From the NCBI GenBank assembly GCA_948567375.1, contig OX419757.1, positions 51,026,001 through 51,090,000 on the forward strand: a DNA stretch of 64,000 nt, given 5' to 3'. The translations under genes were made by a program, and so were the position numbers. Below, piece by piece: positions 22,145 to 33,480 of the stretch (its first letter is position 1; the number at the start of each line of letters is the position of its first letter). This DNA is from Lunularia cruciata (lineage: Eukaryota; Streptophyta; Marchantiopsida; Lunulariales; Lunulariaceae). The notes below the pieces were generated by a model. That model had not been told where the DNA came from, did not search any database, and was given only the letters and a program-made list of their open reading frames with translations.

Positions 22145-23890
22145 ATGTTGGGGAAGGCTGTAGTTGTTGGTCTGGAGTTACGGAAGACCAATGTGGAGAG
22201 GTGTCCATTTCAGATCCAGACATCTCTAGGTGGTGGTTCGACACAATACATCACACGTGGGGAGCTTGTTGTCCAGGTTCAACCTGGTCATCCGACTGAT
22301 AGCTTGGTAGTGAGAGTTCAGGCTATTGCAACAATAGCCGAGTCATATGATGTGCTAGTTGGGAGAGTAGTGTTATATCCCATGGGTTTCAGCATTGACC
22401 ATTGGGAGGAGACAACCTCCTATAGACCAGGTTGGCAGTCTGGTGAGGGACGGCTATGTTGCCTACCAATATGCTTCAGTAGTGGTAGTCTTGGCTCACT
22501 ACAGTCCGAGACCATGGCAACATCAGTTTTAGCTTTTAGTGGTGCAATTACTTGGCCTAGTGACTTGTTGGAGGGGAATGCCCATGCAAAGGATACTCCA
22601 GTGCCAAAGGAGATCACTCAGATTTGGAGTACAAGTGGGATTGCTCCATCCACCTTGGATGTTCCATTATGGAGTTCAAAGGAGGCATTACAATAGCATG
22701 CAGATCAATTGGTGCAGCAGGCTTGGAGTGGAGCCTTCGTACCATCAGGAGATGAATGTGAGGATGAGCCTCCAGAGCCAATTACTTTGACACCTCTGGA
22801 TACCACACTCATTGCTTGGTAGTATTCAGTAGAGGGGATATGTCTATTAGACTTGTTTGGTGGGATTAGCACCGGACTAGTTGTGGTATTACAAGCGGGT
22901 ATGCGAGTAGAGAGGTACTTGTATGTAGAAAGAGATGAGACTGCTAGGCGAGTCTCTCTACATCATGTGGCACACTTGGCCTATCAATATCCGGAGTTAT
23001 TACCGATGTCAGTAGTCAGAGGTTACCAAAAGGCCCTACCAACAAGCATTTCCTTATTGGGGGCGCATGATCTAGAGAGACATGGGCCTATTCATTTGGT
23101 GATTTTTGGATGGCTATGGTAGGGACATACATGTGTTGGTGGAGGTTTGGGCCTTCAGGATCCTCATTTTGGTGTGTTTTGGGAGATGTTACAACACTAC
23201 AACATCTCCAGGGTCATCAGTCAGTTTCTCCAGCTTACCTTTTGGAGAACGTTCCTTTGATGGGTGATTCTCATACCAAAGTGGTGGTGAGTGCACATCA
23301 GGTCCATTCTTGGACAAGACTTGTTGTATTGTTAGATGCAGCCAGAGTGAGATCATGAGCTCATCATCTTTGTGTTTAATGGATGAACCTCTTACCCAAA
23401 GAGGTTCTACAACGTGCTTATGATGTGATTTGACCACATCCTTGTTGATGATATCTTGGATGTTGGGCGTCAGTCTCAGACAATGGTAGTGGTTGGTAGG
23501 TCACCTATGGCAGTGGTAAACCTAGTTGGATAGCCTAGAGACGCATTTCCCACACTCATGAGTTTCCCAAGCTCTCATGCTTTTTGAGAAGGAGGACTTG
23601 GACTTGTTTGGGACTCACAATTACAGCAGTTGGTGGAGCCCAACGCTGATGAGAGAGAGCAGGTGATGGGTTTTTGCACCGGTATAACCACTATTCTAGC
23701 AGCGTCAAAGGCATCTAGGTGTCAAGTGTTAGGTCAGGCTATGGACCTGAACTGTTTGACCTGGATTGTGAGCCTTGGCTTGGCAAAGCAACATAGGATG
23801 TGCTTGATAGGCATCACCACTCGGACACTTGTGAGCCTTGTGCCTATCGAGACAATTCAAGCACATGCTGGGGGATATGGACCGAGTTGA
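22145..23890 (+). pseudogene. DM-A cytosine-5 DNA methyltransferase remnant
   Basis: Colinear with the DM-B enzyme. Motif I is LLDLFGGISTGL with RYLYVERDE (22,840-22,940). The catalytic Pro-Cys of motif IV reads Leu-Trp (CTATGG, 23,114-23,119), followed by TAG, so the nucleophile is lost. ENV of motif VI is visible as TTTTGGAGAACGTTCC at ~23,239. The RHHxxRxRW-like motif VIII region is at ~23,350. Motif X reads RCQVLGQAMDLNCLTWIV at 23,720-23,770, intact here where DM-B has a stop. Together A, B and C allow the family domain to be recognised, but no copy is active. Confidence 0.8.
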
Positions 23891-24109
23891 CATGGTATTC
23901 TTGGAAGATAACCAATAGCTACTAAGGAGAGTGGTCTACTTGGAGTCCATGCAGGTGAGCATGGGCTACTTGGAGTACATCCTTGGTCCACTTGGGATGT
24001 AGCTAGAGGTGTAGAGCTTGCAGCCAGAGTGGAGGGAGTTTTTCACACAGAGGTTGGGACCTCTAGTGGTTGGGAGTATGACATTGTTGCTCCCAAGGGC
24101 CTAGTGTAG

Positions 24110-24833
24110 CAGCCAATCAGTATGTCTTCCACTCCTACTACAGTTACAGAGGATACTTGGGAGCTAGATTTTGGACCCAAGCTTTACTGAGAGGAAAGAC
24201 AAAGGGTTTGGAGGTTCTTGAGGAGCCACACGAGTTGTTTTGCCTTTAGTATAAAGGATTTGGGTGCTCTGAAGTTACCTAATATACGGATTGAGCTGAC
24301 TAGCGATACACCCATTTTCTGACATCCTTATCAATATAGTGATCTGGAGAGGACATTGATTTAGAGCTGGAGTAGTGACCTTTTTGAAGCTAAATTGGTG
24401 GAGATTTCACATGGAGAGTATGCATCAGCGACAGTGATGCTAGCCAAGAAGGATATGCATGGCAACTACACAGATAGGCGGATGTGTGGAGATTACCGTC
24501 CTATCAACCAACAGACCAGGGCTGATCGGTATGCCATGCCTACACTAGCGGAGATTTTTTATGTGATTGGGCATGCAAAGGTCTTAAGTTCTTTGGATCT
24601 TTGAGAGGGATATCATCAGTTGCCGATCACGGAGGAGGATAAGTCCAAGATAGCATTTTGGGCTATTGATCCTCATGGCAAGGATGTGTTATATCAGTGG
24701 AGGTTCTTACCATTTGGGTTAAAGAATGCTCTTGGTGAGTTCTTGAGGGTCGTGAATAGAATCCTAGCTAGATTGGATATTTCTTGGTGCTATATTGATG
24801 ACATTTTGGTCTATAGAACTATTGTGGAGGAGT
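24110..24833 (+). pseudogene. DM-A reverse transcriptase, truncated
   Basis: Contains EISHGEYASATVMLAKKD, RRMCGDYRPINQQTRADRY, FLPFGLKNALGEF and the catalytic CYIDDILVY at ~24,790. A TGA at 24,602 interrupts LDLRxGYHQ. It ends at 24,833, where TGTAACACCC of the Y LTR starts. The missing part up to the integrase (~1.73 kb relative to DM-B) is not found elsewhere in the window. Confidence 0.8.
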
Positions 24834-25523
24834 TGTAACACCCATTTATGCATGTGTGTGGTATTGTGATATTTAGCTTGGTATTACAAGTACTTGAAAG
24901 ATATTATTTATATAGAGATAAATGATGGTTCTACATTAGTCATGATAAGCTAGAGTTAGTCATAGTTAAGATAGAAGGGACCTAATTTTAGAGGAGGTGG
25001 AAAAGATGAGCACCATTATTTTGGATTCTAGTGTGTTGACTTGGTATTATTCCTAGGTGTTTGGCTTTGAGGAAAAAGTTGAGAACTCTTGGGCCCGCAA
25101 GCCTTTTTCTTTTGGATTCTTTATAGTCCAAGGATAGCCCATGTGAAAGAATCCTTGACTTAGTGGTTGGGTCAAAATAGGATCACATGCTAGTGGAATA
25201 TGCCCATGTGAATGGATATTCCTTTCTACTTTTTGACTTTACTTGACTTTTAGTCTAGTAACTTGAGTTACTACGGTAATTAGTAACTTTGGTACGTAAC
25301 TATTTCACAAGTATATAAACAAGGGGTGAGGAGGTACTCATCATCCTTTCATTTGCAACTATCTCTTTCTCATTGAGTTCTCTAGTGAGCAATGTCTTGA
25401 GTCTTGGAGTGTTAGCCTTGGAGGAGTATGATGGAGTTGGGTTTCCTTGCCTTCTTAGTCCATGGTGCGCTACCATAATAGCCATCAGAGGTTCATCCTG
25501 AGTGAAAGACAGGCCGGCTCACA
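24834..25523 (+). repeat. Y1 5' LTR (690 bp)
   Basis: TG...CA ends, near-identical to the 3' LTR at 51,144-51,830 (a few substitutions and short indels). TATA box TATATAAA at 25,312-25,319 precedes a stretch with TACTCATCATCC, a likely transcription start. A reversed ~409-bp relative is at 1,951-2,359. Confidence 0.9.
25312..25319 (+). promoter_or_regulatory. TATA box of Y LTR
   Basis: TATATAAA in the context AAGTATATAAACAAGG, conserved in the 3' LTR at 51,624-51,631. The transcript would begin about 25-30 bp downstream. Confidence 0.6.
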
Positions 25524-25545
25524 TTTTTGGTTCCGTTGTCAGGAT
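25524..25545 (+). other. Y primer-binding site
   Basis: The LTR end CTCACA is followed by TTTTTGGTTCCGTTGTCAGG. This resembles the TGGCGCCGTTGTCGGG-type PBS of plant Athila/Tat-like gypsy elements, with changes at the CpG positions. It supports the LTR boundary and the lineage guess. Confidence 0.6.
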
Positions 25546-26460
25546 CTCTCTGAAAGGCAAGATAATGTTCCGCGTTCCATTCTACATTAGGCACAAGGAG
25601 GCTATGAGAGCTCACTTGGAGAGAACATTAATAGAGGAGAGGGCTGAACTTATGTTAGAGAACCAAGATCTATTTGTATACACTGTAATCCATTTTGATG
25701 TCTTTGAAGATTTTGTACATCTTGTACACATGAGAGAATTTGGAGAGATTGTGTGAGGTGGATTGTAGATTTTGGGGATTAAGGTGATTTTGGGCAAAAT
25801 CTCAAGTTTGAGATCTGGACTTGAAATTTCTACACATGATAGCTTGGGTTGTCCTTCAGTTAGCACACTTAAAATTATTATGAGAGCAACTATGCGCGCT
25901 GGGCTAGAATTTTTGAAAGTTGATAGGGTAAACTGCTCCAGCAATTGCATGGTCTCTAGAAAATTGTATAGAGTCTGCCATTTCTTCAATTTTCAGTGAA
26001 TTTTCTTGAACATTTACACAAAAATTCAGTGCATTGTATCCTACGTGCTGCCACAAAAATTAGAGAGATATCAGTCTTGCATAGGGAGTTATGAGTTTTT
26101 GATGTGAGGGGGGTGGTTTCAAACCAAATCTGAAATATGTGTGCTGAATAGAAAGGTTTTAAGGCAAAATGGCTTGATGAAAAGTTCTGAAATTTTGCAG
26201 AGAGGGACTCCCTGGAGTTGTGATCAAGTGTGAAAAATTTAAGAGGACTGTCACATACTAGTTGAGAGATTTGAGTGAAATTGTGAAGAAGTGTCAATTC
26301 TGCAGAGTTGAGATCTCATGCATGAGGAGTTTGAGAGCAACAAAATGCATGTTTGAGTGTTTAGATTCATCTTGGGAACATAGAGGGTCATCAAGAGTGA
26401 AATTTGAGACTATGTAAGGTTCCCAAAGGGTTTTAGGTGATTATAGGGGTGGATTTGAGA
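25546..26460 (+). other. Y1 untranslated leader
   Basis: About 900 bp between the PBS and the first recognisable coding remnant. No ORF is supported and no tandem repeat was seen. Long leaders are usual in Athila/Tat-type elements. Confidence 0.5.
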
Positions 26461-26499
26461 AAAAGGGAGTTTACCATAGAATTTGAAGAGAGTGTTGAG

Positions 26500-26852
26500 A
26501 GGATCCAAAACCTACGCTACTTGGAGGAAAGAGTGAGTCTAAGTGCTTTCTATGAGGAGAGAGGGGACATAAGGTAAGTGCATGTCCATTGACCTTTGAG
26601 AGCAAGAGATTGAGGGAAAGGAGAGGCTTACTTGACTTGGGTTTGCATGTTAGACCTTCTTCACCAAGATTGGAAGGGAGAAGATCTAAGACCAAGGAAT
26701 TGTGTGAAGTTTGTGGAGTGGAAAGACTTCCAAAAGGACATGAGTGTAGTGGAGTAAAAGCACTTTTGGAACCTTTGGTGAAGGATCTTGGGGAGAGTCT
26801 TAGTACAGCTATAGAAATACTACCACCTTCATCAGCTAGTTCTCAAGATTAG
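26500..26852 (+). pseudogene. Zinc-knuckle ORF remnant upstream of Y Gag
   Basis: One frame reads GGKSESKCFL*GERGHKVS followed by ACPL, a CX2CX4HX4C knuckle whose second Cys codon is TGA (26,553-26,555). The same frame continues to 26,852 with LCEVCGVERLPKGHEC, a second Cys/His cluster, and the end PPSSASSQD. It lies about 220 bp before Gag in the region usually called leader. It might be an accessory protein or a remnant of an older Gag; no second copy is available because Y2's leader is deleted. Confidence 0.4.
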
Positions 26853-27075
26853 TGATGGAGATAATCTTTCAACTTATGGATAAACTATCCATGAGAGTTT
26901 GATTAATATGCACTTTAGGATTTGATGTTGCTATAGAAATCCTAGAGCAATCTGAACCTTTTCTGTTCCCTAGGGTGGATTTTTCTCAAATGGTGTTAGT
27001 CATGTACATACTCTATTAGTTATAGAGTGAGAGAGAGAAAAGAGAAAAAAAATTGAGAGAAAAGAAAGATAATGA

Positions 27076-27786
27076 AGGGTTAAGATAGGGAAACTTCCGG
27101 TTTTCTTTGGCAAGGATGGAGAAGATGTGGAGGCCTTTGTGAGAGACTTCAAGAGAGCTTGCATAGGAAACAATGAGAGGAGGAAGAATGAGTGGGCCTC
27201 ATTATTACCAGATTTCTTTGAGGATGCAACATTTACATGGTATGAGTCAAAATACCAAAAGAGAGAGAGGAGAGATGGGGAAGAAGAGACTTGGGAGAGT
27301 TTGACTTCAGCACTCATTGAGAACTTTCTTCCTGATGAGATTTATGAGAGATTGATGAGTGAGGTTACCTTTCTCAAACAAGGAGATGGAGAGAAAGTGA
27401 GGGTCTATGTGGAAAAAGTGGAAACGTTAAAGTCCAGATTTCACATAGTGTTGAGGAAGGGTGGGGATGATGTGGAGACTATTATGATTGGCATAGGGGC
27501 CATGCTCACCAAGAATTTTGTAGGAGGGTTGAGAACACAAATTGGAAGCAAGGTGAGATATGAGAAACCTTCTTCCAAGGTTGAAGCTATCAAGATCACA
27601 ATTCATATGGAAGGGGATGAGAGTGATGTGGTGGTGAAGGAGGTTATGCATCTTCCTCAAGGTTACAAGTATGGTGGAATTTCTGATACTTTGGTGGTAA
27701 GAGTTGCACCACAAGTAGTAGTTGATCTAATTCTTGCACCTCCACCAAAGGATCCACTTCAAACCATCACAAAACAACTTGCAGAT
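27076..27786 (+). pseudogene. Y1 Gag, first part
   Basis: The frame reads LPVFFGKDGEDVEAFVRDFK, ASLLPDFFEDATFTWYES and LIENFLPDEIYERLMSEV, a typical plant retrotrans_gag capsid segment, matched closely by Y2 at 42,634-43,350. The start codon seen in Y2 (ATGGGAAAACTTCC, 42,634) is ATA here. DM-B is inserted after AGAT at 27,783-27,786. Gag resumes at 37,128. Confidence 0.8.
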
Positions 27787-29172
27787 TGTCACGTCATTTG
27801 TAGTTCCGCATCTAGATGCTCGGACACTGGAGTTCCAGTGATGGTAGTTAGAGTTATTCTAGCAGTTTCTCAGGGACTACTTTCTGACGGTTAGATTTCG
27901 TGTTTGGGGTACTGACTTCACGGTGGGGCCCACCATCACTTTGCACCGTTTGCATCGTCGAGTGTGTCGTCAATGGGACCGTTAGGGTTTCAGGGCTAGC
28001 TCGAGTCCAGGGGGTATAGTTTTGAAGTGAGCTCCAGAGAGCTCACTTCTCTGATGTTGAGCCTTCGAGTTCCTGGCTATGGTGGACAGAGGCCGGTGAG
28101 CGTCACCTGGATTATCTATGCTTGAGTGGGTGTGGCTTGACTGTAATCAGTGCCCAGTTGTTGGCAATTTATAGAGTGACAAATCAAGTACTGATCTGAG
28201 TTGAGTTGAGTTGAGAATGTTAAGCAATCTGATTACATCAGAGAAGTGAAGTCAGGGGGAAATCGGGTGCAGGAACGTTGAGTGTTGGTGGTATCTCCAA
28301 GCTCGGTGGATCGTGGTAGCTCGATTCAGGTTCTGTGTTTCCCTAGTGTGCAGAAGCTCGTGTAGTTGATGCAAAATTGGCAGTTAGGCGGACGGTGTGC
28401 GGAAGCGCTGGCCAAATTTTGAGCAAAGAAGGAGCAATTTTTGAGCAGTGTTGTGATTTTGAGCTCAGGAGGTGAAGGCAGGACCAATTTGCTGCGAGTT
28501 GGGCTCAGAAAGTGAAATTGAAGGTGGAGTTGGAAAGCTCTTCTCATGAAATTGTGATACGGAAAAACCCGTTTTGTCAATTTGGCTCGAGTGGAAAGTT
28601 AGCGGGGGATTTGGCAAACACCCATCTTTAGGGTTTACGTCAGATTTTACATCAGATTTACGTCAGATTCTGGGCCAGAATTGGAGGAGTTTCGCTGTTT
28701 GGCCAGATTTGGAGAAGTTTCGCTAGTTTGGAGGAGTTTCGCAGATTTGGAGAAGTTTTGCCAATTTTGGAGGAGGTTCGAAGTGGCAACAAGAAAGGCC
28801 TCATTTGGCTGAATTTCGGCGTTTCGAGGCTTCAAGGCATAGGGTTGTGGGCTATGAGAGGCTACGAAGGCCTAGAAGGGCCAACAAGCCAGCTTGCTGG
28901 CGTGAGGTTAGCTAGTTTAGTGTAGATCTTGGTCATTGGTTGGCAAAATCTGCCTTTCTTGCTAGATTGTGCGCAACAGGATTTGACCCCTAGATCTCTT
29001 GTTCCTAGACTGGTGCCCTAGCCAACTGGTCCACCCTCACTTGTTGTCATAGTGACTGTGCCACTGTTATCTATACACATGTAGCTTTGGCTAGGAGAGG
29101 CAGTTTGATCCCATTCTTGGTGATCCTGGTAGCTTAGGACTTAGATACAAACTACTCTTATGTCAAATGCCA
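27787..29172 (+). repeat. DM-B head segment (R-U5-like)
   Basis: 1.39 kb of non-coding DNA before the PBS, colinear with DM-A 18,390-19,508 and, for the first ~400 bp, with 52,783-53,190. It begins TGTCACGTC at exactly the same base as DM-A. It ends near TATGTCAAATGCCA before the PBS, as a 5' LTR should. The sequence is not repeated at the 3' end of DM-B. I therefore treat it as the downstream part of an LTR whose TATA-bearing upstream part sits at 37,023-37,127. Confidence 0.6.
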
Positions 29173-29174
29173 AA

Positions 29175-29189
29175 TGGTGGCAGAGTCAG
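29175..29189 (+). other. DM-B primer-binding-site-like sequence
   Basis: TGGTGGCAGAGTCAG, identical to DM-A 19,511-19,525, resembles the initiator Met tRNA-type PBS except for two central bases. It lies 2-10 bp after a possible LTR end (TGTCA or TGCCA). Confidence 0.5.
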
Positions 29190-32100
29190 TCCCGTGTTGT
29201 GTTATGAGATGGAGGGTTTTTGTTTAGATTTCTTGTGATTGGATCCCCTCCATTCTCTGCTTCCTGTTTGTGCACCACGTTTGTGTGAGGTGCCTTGACT
29301 TTTGAGCGTTGGTGCTCTGGTGTGCTCTCGGTGGTGAGGCTAGAGTGATGACCAGTCAGACTACCTTTGTTTCTCTCCGGTGAGGTAGGAAGTGATGACC
29401 TGTAGACCGTGAGAGTGCGTGTTATGATGGCAGGTTACAGGTTGCCCTTCCCCTAGTGTAGTTATCTCGGTTAGAGTTACATTAGTGGGTGGTGTCTAGT
29501 TGGTGTTGGCACTTGGTGGGGCACTTGCAGTTGCGACTTGCGGTTGCAGTTGGTGGTTCGGGTTTGCTGTTGCAGTTACGTGGTCACGACGGAATTCTTT
29601 GGAGATTCCAGAGGAGTTAGCCCTGCAGTACGCAATGGGTTTACTCGGAGTGGTGCTCGGTATCAGCCTGTATCTCAGGTCCCAATGAGGGAGGAGATTG
29701 ACTCTGAGTTGGAGTTCGACACAGGAGCTGATTCAGTTGAGAGTGCACTTGGTGTGTCTGCACCGTTGTTGTGGGACATGGACGAGATTTATGGGGCCTC
29801 CAAAGGCCGAGGCATTACTCTGGTATAGTGGGTGCTATTGAGTTGGATGATTTCATCCAGGAGTTCGATAGTTGGTGTGATCTACAGCAGATGCGGAACC
29901 CGACTTTGTTCACACCCTTCATGGCATGGAAGGGGTTGTTTCAGCACTTGGAGGGTCCACCGATGGACGACTACCATGAGTTCAGGAGAGCTCATTTGGA
30001 GGAGATTGAGTTATGGAGACAGTATTGGTCTCCACACTATGTCTCCATCACTTCAGGTTTGGTGGCCAGGAGTAGGTCGGCTGTACCTACGAGTTCTAGC
30101 TCGAGTAGTGTTGGTGGAGCTAGTGGAGGTGCACTAGCTGGAGATAGTGCTACTACGAGTGGAGGTACCACTGCAGGAGGTGGTGTGGTACCGGGGTTTA
30201 ACCCCATGGTTGAGTTCTTCCTATGTTTGAGGCAGAACTACCAGGGAGTGCGGACTGACAAGCTGAGGAGCTTGCAGGAGTTCCAGCGGAAGGCTGGAGA
30301 GAGCCTACGCGAGGCATACACTCGCATGAGGCGGCTGATCAGTTTCACTCAAGGAGTTACTGAGGCCCAGGCAGTCCAATTTTGGTATGGGATACTGGAC
30401 AGGGAGTTGCGACGTAGAGTTCGTGATGCTACGTTGTTGCAGGCTACTTCGCCCACTTTGGCAGTAGTCTTTGGTTTGGCTGATCGTATTGAGCTCAACA
30501 TGGTGGAGGAGAGAGTGGTGACATCTGGATTTGGTAGAGAGACCTCATCCACGGTTGTGACTTCTTCTAGAGTGCAGCAGAGTGCACCACGCCCAGTTGG
30601 TTTTCGAGGACAGGGTGGACAGCCCAGATCCTATGGAGCGAGTGGAGGGCCTAGTGGAGTTAGACCCTTACCCTCATTTTTGGGTCAGCAGCAGCCAGTG
30701 AGTGGTGGTGTTGCTTGTTGGACTTGTGGTGGACCTCACCATAGGAGAGAGTGTACTCAGGGCAGCGGACCTGATACCTCTCGTGCATCACAGCCAGCAC
30801 AGAGGCAGTGTGAGCACTGCCATAGATTTGGTCATACTAGTGACTAGTGTTTTGACTTACACCCGGAGTTACGGAGTGGTAGGGCTGCTATGACAGGTAG
30901 TAGAGGAGCTCCAGTTCATGGAGGACGAGGTGGTAGAGGTGGTGGTAGAGGATCTACACCTAGTAGGGGTGCAGTACCTGCCCTTACTTCTGACACAGCT
31001 ATGGCTACTCGGATTGAGTAGTTGGAGCAGAGATTGGCTAGTATGGCTATTGCTCAGAGGAGATCAGATTCGGGTGCTGAGGCTTCCACCTCATATGCTG
31101 GTGATAGAGATGCTTTGGACTTCATGTGCGGAGCAGCATAGGTGGATGCATCTGCAGCAGTGACTAGGAGTGCAGTACGTGCTCCAGAGCCTAGAGGAGC
31201 ATCAGTGGAGTTGGATCCACAGAGAGGAGAGGTTGGGAGACAGGTCAGACTTCCCCAGTCTTTCACGCTATCTGAGGCATTGTAGACGACATCCATGGTT
31301 CCTAGATGTCCCAGTGCAGGTGTGGTAGGTGGTGATGGAGTACCTGATGGAGTACCTGCTAGTCAGCCACCTGCTACTACACAGACTGAGTCTAGCATGA
31401 TGTTGGAGGCGGCTCAGCTGATTATGCGGCATCCTTTATTTTCAGCCAGTGACATCTTTACATTGGGAGTGGACCCAGCCCCAGTGTTCCGGTTGGCTGC
31501 CACGTTGTGTGAGAGTAGGGATGGTGCAATTCCTACTACTAGAGCAGAGGTGGTTGGTAGTGGAGCTGACTTGGTTGAGGAGCATGGGATCCGTTCAGCG
31601 ACCAGTGGTTTATGGCAGGCAGCAGCGGCTAGACTGGAGGAGTTGCCAGCTAGACCAGCCTTTGAGAGAGCGCGGTTTACACCTAGTGTTGTCCTATTGG
31701 ATAACCAAAGGGGGATCTTTTGTTTGGTGGGACCTTCAGGGAAGGTCTATACACCACAGAGAGTCTTGTTAGACTCTGGTGCACAGCCCCTTATGTTGGG
31801 GAAGGCTGCAGTTGTTGGTCTGGAGTTACGGAAGACCGATGTGGAGAGGTGTCCATTTCAGATCCAGACATCTCTTGGTGGTGGTTTGACATAGTACTTC
31901 ACACGTGGAGAGCTTGTTGTCCAGGTTCAGCCTGGTCATCCGACTGATAGCTCGGTGGTGAGAGCTCAGGCTATTGCGACGATAGCTGAGTCCTATGATG
32001 TGCTAGTTGGGGGAGCAGTGTTATACCCTATGGGTTTCAGTATTGACTATTGGGAGGAGACAGCCTCTTATAGACCTGGTTGGCAGTCTGGTGAGGGACG

Positions 32101-32459
32101 GGTATGTCGCCTACCAGTACGCTTCAGTAGTGGCAGTCTTGGCTCACTACAGTCCGGGACCATGGCAGCATCAGTTTTGGCTTTCAGCGGTGCAGTTACT
32201 TGGCTTGGTGACTTGTTGGAGGAGAACGCCCATGCAGAGGATACTCCAGTACCAGAGGAGATCACTCGGCTATGGAGTACGAGTGGGATTGTTCCATCCA
32301 CCTTGGATGTTCCATTGTGGAGTTCAGAGGAGGCATTGCAGCAGCATGCAGATCAGTTGGTGCAGCAGGCTTGGAGTGGAGCCTTCGTACCATCAGGGGA
32401 TGAGTGTGAGGATGAGCCTACAAAGGCGATTGCTTTGACACCTCTGGATACCACACTCA

Positions 32460-33480
32460 TTGCTTGGAAGTACCCAGTAGAGGGGATATGCCTATTGGAG
32501 TTGTTTGGTGGGATCAGCACCGGACTAGCTACGGTGTTACAGGCGGGTATCCGAGTACAGAGGTACTTGTATGTAGAGAGAGATGAGACTGCTAGGCGAG
32601 TCTCTCTACATCATGTGGCACACTTGGCCTATCGGTATCTGGAGTTATTACCGATGTCAGTAGTCAGAGGTTACCAGAAGGCCTTACCAGGAGACATTTC
32701 CTTACTGGGGGCGTATGACCTAGAGAGACATGGGCCTGTTCACTTGGTGATTTCTGGATGGCCATGTTAGGGACATACACGTGTGGGCCGCGGTTTAGGT
32801 CTTCAGGATCCTCGTTCTGGTGTGTTTTGGGAGATGTTACGGATACTACGACATCTCCAGGTTCATCAGTCTGTTTCTCCAGCTTACCTTTTGGAGAACG
32901 TTCCATTGATGGGTGATTCTCGCACTAGAGTGGTGGCGAGTACACATCAGGTCCATTCTTGGATGGGACCTGCTGTATTGTTAGATGCAGCCAGAGTGGG
33001 ATCACGGGCTCATCGTCTTCGTCTTTGGTGGACGAACCTTTTACCCAGAGAGGTTCTACAGCGTAGTTATGATGGGATTCAGCGACTAGACCACATTCTT
33101 GTTGATGATATCTTGGATGCTGGACGTCAGTCTCAGACAGTGGTAGTGGCTGATAGGTCACCTATGGCAGTGGTGAACCTAGTTGGACAGCCTAGAGCTG
33201 CATTTCCCACACTCATGAGTTTCCCAGGCTCTCATGCTTTTCGAGAGGGAGGACCTAGACTTGTTTGGGACTCACAGTTACAGCAGTTGGTGGAGCCCAA
33301 TGCTGATGAGAGAGAGCGGGCGATGGGTTTTCGCACCGGTATTACCGCTGTTCTAGCAGTGTCAGAGGCATCTAGGCGTCAGGTGTAAGGTCAGGCTATG
33401 GACCTGAACTGTTTGACCTGGATTGTGAGCCTTGGTTTGGCAGAGCAGCGTAGGATGCGCTTGATAGGCATCACCACTCG
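32460..33480 (+). other. Cytosine-5 DNA methyltransferase domain inside DM-B polyprotein (DNMT3-like)
   Basis: About 330 codons in the polyprotein frame, between protease and RT. Motif I is LLELFGGISTGL with RYLYVERDE (32,492-32,590). Motif IV is LVISGWPC, with catalytic Cys at 32,765-32,767 followed by TAG where copy C has Gln. Motif VI is AYLLENVPLMGD (ENV at 32,894-32,902). Motif VIII is SRAHRLRLWWTNLLP (~33,000). A motif IX/X part follows: ERERAMGFRTGITAV, then RRQV, a TAA, and GQAMDLNCLTWIV (DM-A has Leu at the stop). The GIxTGL after motif I, the AHRxRxxW block and a FPTLM-to-RERAMGF spacing resemble DNMT3-type enzymes more than Dcm or DNMT1. The known family transfers a methyl group from SAM to cytosine C5. 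This copy would be dead. Confidence 0.88.

Larger units (their letters stand above)
18390..24833 (+). mobile_element. DM element copy A, 5' part (head segment to RT)
   Basis: It starts at TGTCACACC inside Z2 Gag and is colinear with DM-B (27,787-34,460). It consists of a head segment (18,390-~19,508), a PBS at 19,511-19,525, Gag, protease, methyltransferase and RT up to 24,833, where the Y LTR begins. It resumes at 51,831 in the integrase. DM-A has far fewer CpG sites than DM-B and many TG or CA in their place, so it is the older copy. The frame has dozens of stops. Confidence 0.85.

Noticed and set aside
28960-29010. tRNA-like motif (GGATTTGACCCCTAG) in the DM head segment
   Set aside because: No cloverleaf could be completed; present in a decayed repeat in both DM-A and DM-B.
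31295-31894. Separate 199-codon gene before the methyltransferase
   Set aside because: It is the Gag-protease part of the DM-B polyprotein between two stops in the same frame.
32460-33480. Bacterial contamination or a restriction-modification gene as source of the methyltransferase
   Set aside because: The domain is in frame with Gag, protease and RT, occurs in three copies with plant-type decay, and no restriction enzyme is nearby.
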